From positions 1 through 22,839 of the forward strand of contig NW_014578297.1 in assembly GCF_000485595.1 (NCBI RefSeq): 22,839 nucleotides of DNA, read 5' to 3'. Source of the DNA: Priapulus caudatus. Its lineage: Eukaryota; Priapulida; Priapulimorpha; Priapulimorphida; Priapulidae. The notes below the pieces were generated by a model. It was given only the letters and a program-made list of their open reading frames with translations. It had not been told where the DNA came from and ran no database searches. Positions 19,309 through 22,839 of this stretch are shown piece by piece. Within the stretch, counting starts at the first letter, position 1, and each line of letters opens with the position of its first letter. A program made the translations under genes and the position numbers.

Positions 19309-20520
19309 GCTAATGAGGGTAGACATGTAGGCACAGTGAGTTGCATTTGTGTTTGTAACAGCTAAGATTGATGGTGTCTATTTGTTAATTTCATAACGAT
19401 GTTTTATATAGGTGTAATAATTACTAGACCAGCTACTCGTGTTCTCTATATTTTTTGCAGGGGATGAATGTAGCAGATGTGTATTGGTTGCATTTTGGAT
19501 GCCAACATAGCTATATATATATATATATATTACTAGCGTCCTGACTGTACAGCAAGTATCATAGTAGTTTCTAGGAGCGCGAATATAGGTATAATATTGG
19601 TTTGTTATTGGAGTGTACAGTAGATAATTCCAGTACCATAGTTCGTTGGCCACACGTGAACACATTGCGAGTTCCTGTCCCTTCCTTCTGGTTTTGTAGG
19701 GCTTGATAGTTTCTTGGCAGACTACCGGTTACGTTGGTTTCTTGACGTGGCTACCACAGTTTTTAATATTCATCTCGACTGACCAGACGTTCTGATTTGA
19801 TTTGATCGAGAGCACATGAAGCGTTTATCTGCTCTTGATTGGATCTATCTTAACTGAATACAAGCATTGAACTCTTGGTAGAGTCTTGACACACCAGACG
19901 TCTTAATATTTGAATCTTCTTTCTATTCGATATATTGTTTCGTTGATTTAAATAAGGTTATCAAGAGGTTTTACGAGTAACATTATTGTTTTCTTTTTGT
20001 GTTTGATCCGCTTTGGTGATGGCATATAATGGGAGTGTAATTGAGTATATATCTCTTAATGCCTACAGGTGCGTTTTAAAGTCGTTATACATTGCACTAG
20101 TTAGCAATCTGTAAATAGTATTGTTTAACACGTAGTCATAATGTTTGTATGAATCGGATGGGTTCGGTTTCGTGTGTGATTATTCGTGTTTCGTTTGTTA
20201 TTCACCACGAATCCAGGTTCAGCCTGATTAAAAAATTCATTGTTCGCTATTCATTGATCATGTTTATCTATGTATTCATTGTAAACCGTTTGTCTCAGTC
20301 AATGCATAAATACCTAATTTCCCCTCATTCCTGGTTAGGGATATAGGGGTTTGCCCGCACACGTTTACGTGCATTAATTCCTATTTTAACTAGCAATTAT
20401 TTAACCAACCGGTCTAGACTCTAGATTACTCTTCACACAAGTTTTAGATATGGTAATATAAAGAGCCTAGAATACTATAACAATAGTAACAGTATTGTGG
20501 ACTTTTAACAATATCTCGAA
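19309..20520. other. AT-rich intergenic DNA, no gene seen
   Basis: Contains short open frames of 65-95 codons at most (19378-19665 minus, 20149-20346 plus) that run through simple sequence or have no family signature. Confidence 0.5.
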
Positions 20521-20527
20521 CGAGTCC

Positions 20528-20940
20528 GCGTTTCAGGGACCTCTGCTCGAGGTCAAAGTCACTGTTTTTAGCTCATCTGACATAGTCAGATGCAGCTTGT
20601 AGAATCGCTTGATCGTCCGTCCGTCCGGTCGGTCGTCCGGTCGTCCGTCAACAGTTGGGCACAAATCTTAACCGCTCGACGTACGGTCACGATATTCGGG
20701 TCGTTGGGGGGGTTGTCAAAACGAGTTGGGATGTCGAAGCTGGGGGTCAAAGGTCAAAGGTCAAGAGGTGTAAAAGAAGGGGGAACATTCACTCCTTAAC
20801 TTAAGGTATAGGGAGGAAATGCAGAATTGCGGCACAAATCTAAACGGCTCGACCTAGGCTCGTGATAGTCGGTGTATAGCATCATGGTAGGAAAAGCCAT
20901 CACTGTGCCGAAATTGGAGGTCACAGGTCAAAGGTCAGTG
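20528..20940 (+). repeat. Dispersed repeat with two diverged sub-units and AGGTCA triplets
   Basis: A segment with CACAAATCTTAACCGCTCGAC (about 20660) recurs as CACAAATCTAAACGGCTCGAC (about 20834), a diverged direct repeat about 174 bases apart. Each ends in three AGGTCA-type hexamers spaced by one base (20744-20763 and 20918-20937). A short palindrome CATCTGAC-ATA-GTCAGATG lies at 20574-20592 and a GTCC-rich simple repeat at about 20615-20650. The opening GCGTTTCAGG...GAGGTCAAAGTCACTGTT is repeated, diverged, at 21803. Confidence 0.6.
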
Positions 20941-20999
20941 GGCACAGGGCAGTTTAGACATTTTCTGAGGACATGGTCTGACGGAGCGATTGAAAAACT

Positions 21000-21800
21000 T
21001 TTTTGTTTCAGCGGTGACCTAGCATTTTTATGGCTTTATTGAAAGGACCATGAAATGTCCCTTCTGCTGACATGCGAAGAGTAAGTGTCGGATAACCTTT
21101 TGACCCTCAAGAGGAGGGTTAAACTTGGATTTGTTGACTGTCTGTTAGAAAGAATTTGACTGCCGGGTTTGTTAGTAGAATCTATACATGCCTGGATGTA
21201 TGAGGCTACAATGTCACAGTGAAATTTCAAAAGCTAAATTTGGTTAAAGAAGGTGTATGTTCCTTAAATCGTATAATTTCTATGTCATTCTGTACTGTCA
21301 GTATGTTACATGTAACGTATGCCACTGCCAGTGGCTGCTGCCAGTGCATGTGTTGGGGCAGTTTTTGCCTGCGTTAATTGGTTGCAGGTGGCAGCTCTCT
21401 ATTGCAATTTGCAGCCTGTAGGCTTGCGTAGGTAAATGGATGAGTGCTTACCTATTCTGTCTTGCAAATAGTTGTTGCTACTACGAATGATGGGAGCTTC
21501 CATCTTTAATCTGAAGACACTTAAACGTACGTGCCATCTCGTGGCAACTTTCATAACGATCCCAACGAACATTCTTTTGAGAAGGTTCCTGATACCATCC
21601 CTGTGCATTCCACTGTTTCGGCGTGTATGTGAACACATTTGGGACTAACAGGGTTTACTAGAATCCCTCCACTCCACCACAGAGTCACCGCAGTAGACGT
21701 TAGATGAGCGCTGTCGCTATGCGGCACTTGTTAGAAAAGGTATCTCATCACTCTAGAGAAATTATTTTCGTGAGAACTCTGATGATACGCGAAACAAGCT
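21000..21800. other. No gene seen
   Basis: Mixed intergenic sequence. The minus-strand open frames at 21036-21230 and 21399-21638 show no family signature. Confidence 0.45.
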
Positions 21801-21802
21801 TG

Positions 21803-21850
21803 CGTTTCAGGATATTGCGCTCAAGATCAAGGTCAGTGTTACTTTTTTAT
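21803..21850 (+). repeat. Second copy of the 20528-type repeat start
   Basis: GCGTTTCAGGATATTGCGCT then CAAGATCAAGGTCAGTGTTAC parallels 20528-20566 (GCGTTTCAGGGACCTCTGCT, then GAGGTCAAAGTCACTGTT). The similarity fades after about 45 bases. Confidence 0.5.
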
Positions 21851-22142
21851 GAAAATTCACTCAATCAATCAATCTAGTGACTTTATTTGTGACCCGATCT
21901 GGCAAAATGAGTCACAGTGACCCAAAGTTGATAATTGAGTTATTCACACCGCTAGAAAGAGGGTACTGCACGCTTTAAAATGATGCCAAACGTGTTTCAT
22001 TATCTTTAACGGTCTTCGATTTATGCTCATTTGAAGTTTGTATTATTCCAGACAAAAATGTAGAAAAAGACATTTAAATTTTGGGGAGTGAATGTGATGA
22101 TACCTCTTCCATAAGTCCTTAGAAACGATAGGGTTACACTTG

Positions 22143-22251
22143 CAGTGGCGGATCCAGATTTCAAGGAGCGGGGGTAAGAAACAGGCGGGGCGCGCCGGAA
22201 GCAGTTTTGGATTGGAGGGGGCAAAGACCTAAGGGGGCTCACGATTTTTTT
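22143..22251 (+). mobile_element. Transposon terminus-like sequence (CAGTGGCGGATCCAG)
   Basis: CAGTGGCGGATCCAGA at 22143 is a widespread terminal sequence of hAT-like non-autonomous elements in animals (from general knowledge). The following G-rich segment and GGGGGC words are typical of such ends. No matching opposite end lies in the window; the element runs into the minisatellite from 22252. Confidence 0.5.
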
Positions 22252-22839
22252 TTATCGTGTGTGCGTGAGCGCGTGTGCGCGACGTGTGTACGTGAGCGCG
22301 TGTGCGTGAGCGCGTGTATGCGTGAGCGCATGTGTGTGACGTGTGTGCGTGTGCGCATGTGTGCGACGTGTGTGCGTGAGCGCATGTGTGCGACGTGTGT
22401 GCGTGTGTGCATGAGCGCGTGTATGCGGTGACGTGTGTGCGTGAGCGCGTATGTGCGACGTGTGTGCGTGAGCGCGTATGTGCGACGTGTGTGCGTGAGC
22501 GCGTATGTGCGACGTGTGTGCGTGAGCGCGTATGTGCGGCGTGTGTGCGTGAGCGCGTGTGTGCGTGAGCGCATGTGTGTGACGTGAGCGCGTGTGTGCA
22601 GCGTGTGTGCGACGTGTGTGCGTGAGCGCGTGTGTGCGGCGTGTGTGCGTGAGCGCGTGTGTGCGGCGTGGGGGCGTGAGCGCGTATGTGCGGCGTGTGG
22701 GCGTGAGCGCGTGTGTGCGGCGTGGGTGCGTGAGCGCGTATGTGCGGCGTGTGGGCGTGAGCGCGTGTGTGCGACGTGTGTGCGACGTGTGTGCGTGAGC
22801 GCGTATGTGCGGCGTGTGGGCGTGAGCGCGTATGTGCGG
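22252..22839 (+). repeat. 27-bp GC-rich minisatellite, runs off the window edge
   Basis: Units of the form TGTGTGCGTGAGCGCGTATG-TGCGACG, 27 bases long, recur about 20 times with variants (GCGCGTG or GCGCGTA; GACG or GGCG; some units shortened or fused). Because 27 is divisible by three, long open frames appear on both strands (nine-residue periodic products such as CATCVRERV and TRRTYALTH); these are not genes. Confidence 0.95.

Noticed and set aside
22207-22798. Arg/Cys/Val-rich periodic proteins on both strands
   Set aside because: Products of the 27-bp minisatellite period, not genes.
1-22839. CRISPR arrays, operons, tRNA or rRNA genes
   Set aside because: Intron structure and content are eukaryotic; tandem repeats present are microsatellites or minisatellites without spacers, and no RNA gene pattern was recognised.

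Overview
The window is animal nuclear DNA. Coding sequence is split into short exons with GT-AG introns. The rest is AT-rich, with TA, CA and GAT microsatellites, many short inverted-repeat elements and a degenerate TTAGGG tract. The two proteins that can be recognised are metazoan. The TTAGGG-type tract, the dense MITE load and the AGGTCA-bearing repeats would fit a marine invertebrate, but I cannot name the phylum. A single N (6658) marks an unresolved consensus base.

Layout. 1-2840: no gene seen, probably intronic or intergenic. 3370-3474 (minus strand): first coding exon of a NEK9-like kinase, ending at a clean splice donor inside the glycine-rich loop region; the rest of that gene would lie leftward, outside the window. 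3475-8109: about 4.6 kb between two divergent genes, holding two TA-flanked MITEs, a motif-repeat transposon end, a larger inverted-repeat element and simple repeats. 8155-16826 (plus strand): a complete ten-exon KLHDC3 orthologue. Splicing the exons by hand, with phases agreeing at every junction, gives 379 residues: a kelch propeller followed by a VHL-type BC box and cullin-2 box. Its introns carry a TTAA-flanked foldback MITE, a 52-bp tandem repeat at a splice donor that is interrupted by a transposon, nested inverted-repeat elements and opposed purine/pyrimidine tracts. An 1147-bp tandem duplication copies exon 7 almost without change. 16827-22142: probable 3' UTR, a weakly coding-like stretch (17269-18030), microsatellites and a repeat family with AGGTCA arrays. 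22143-22839: a transposon-like terminus running into a 27-bp GC-rich minisatellite that continues past the window edge.

How the genes relate. KLHDC3 is the substrate receptor of a CUL2 ubiquitin ligase for C-terminal glycine degrons. NEK9 is a mitotic NIMA-family kinase with RCC1 repeats. I know of no direct link between them, and nothing here suggests more than chance adjacency.

Most notable points: the phase-symmetric exon 7 duplication (real or an assembly artefact), and two transposon-like copies (5605 and 11482) that keep the same arrangement of termini, direct motif pair and palindrome while the motif itself is completely different.
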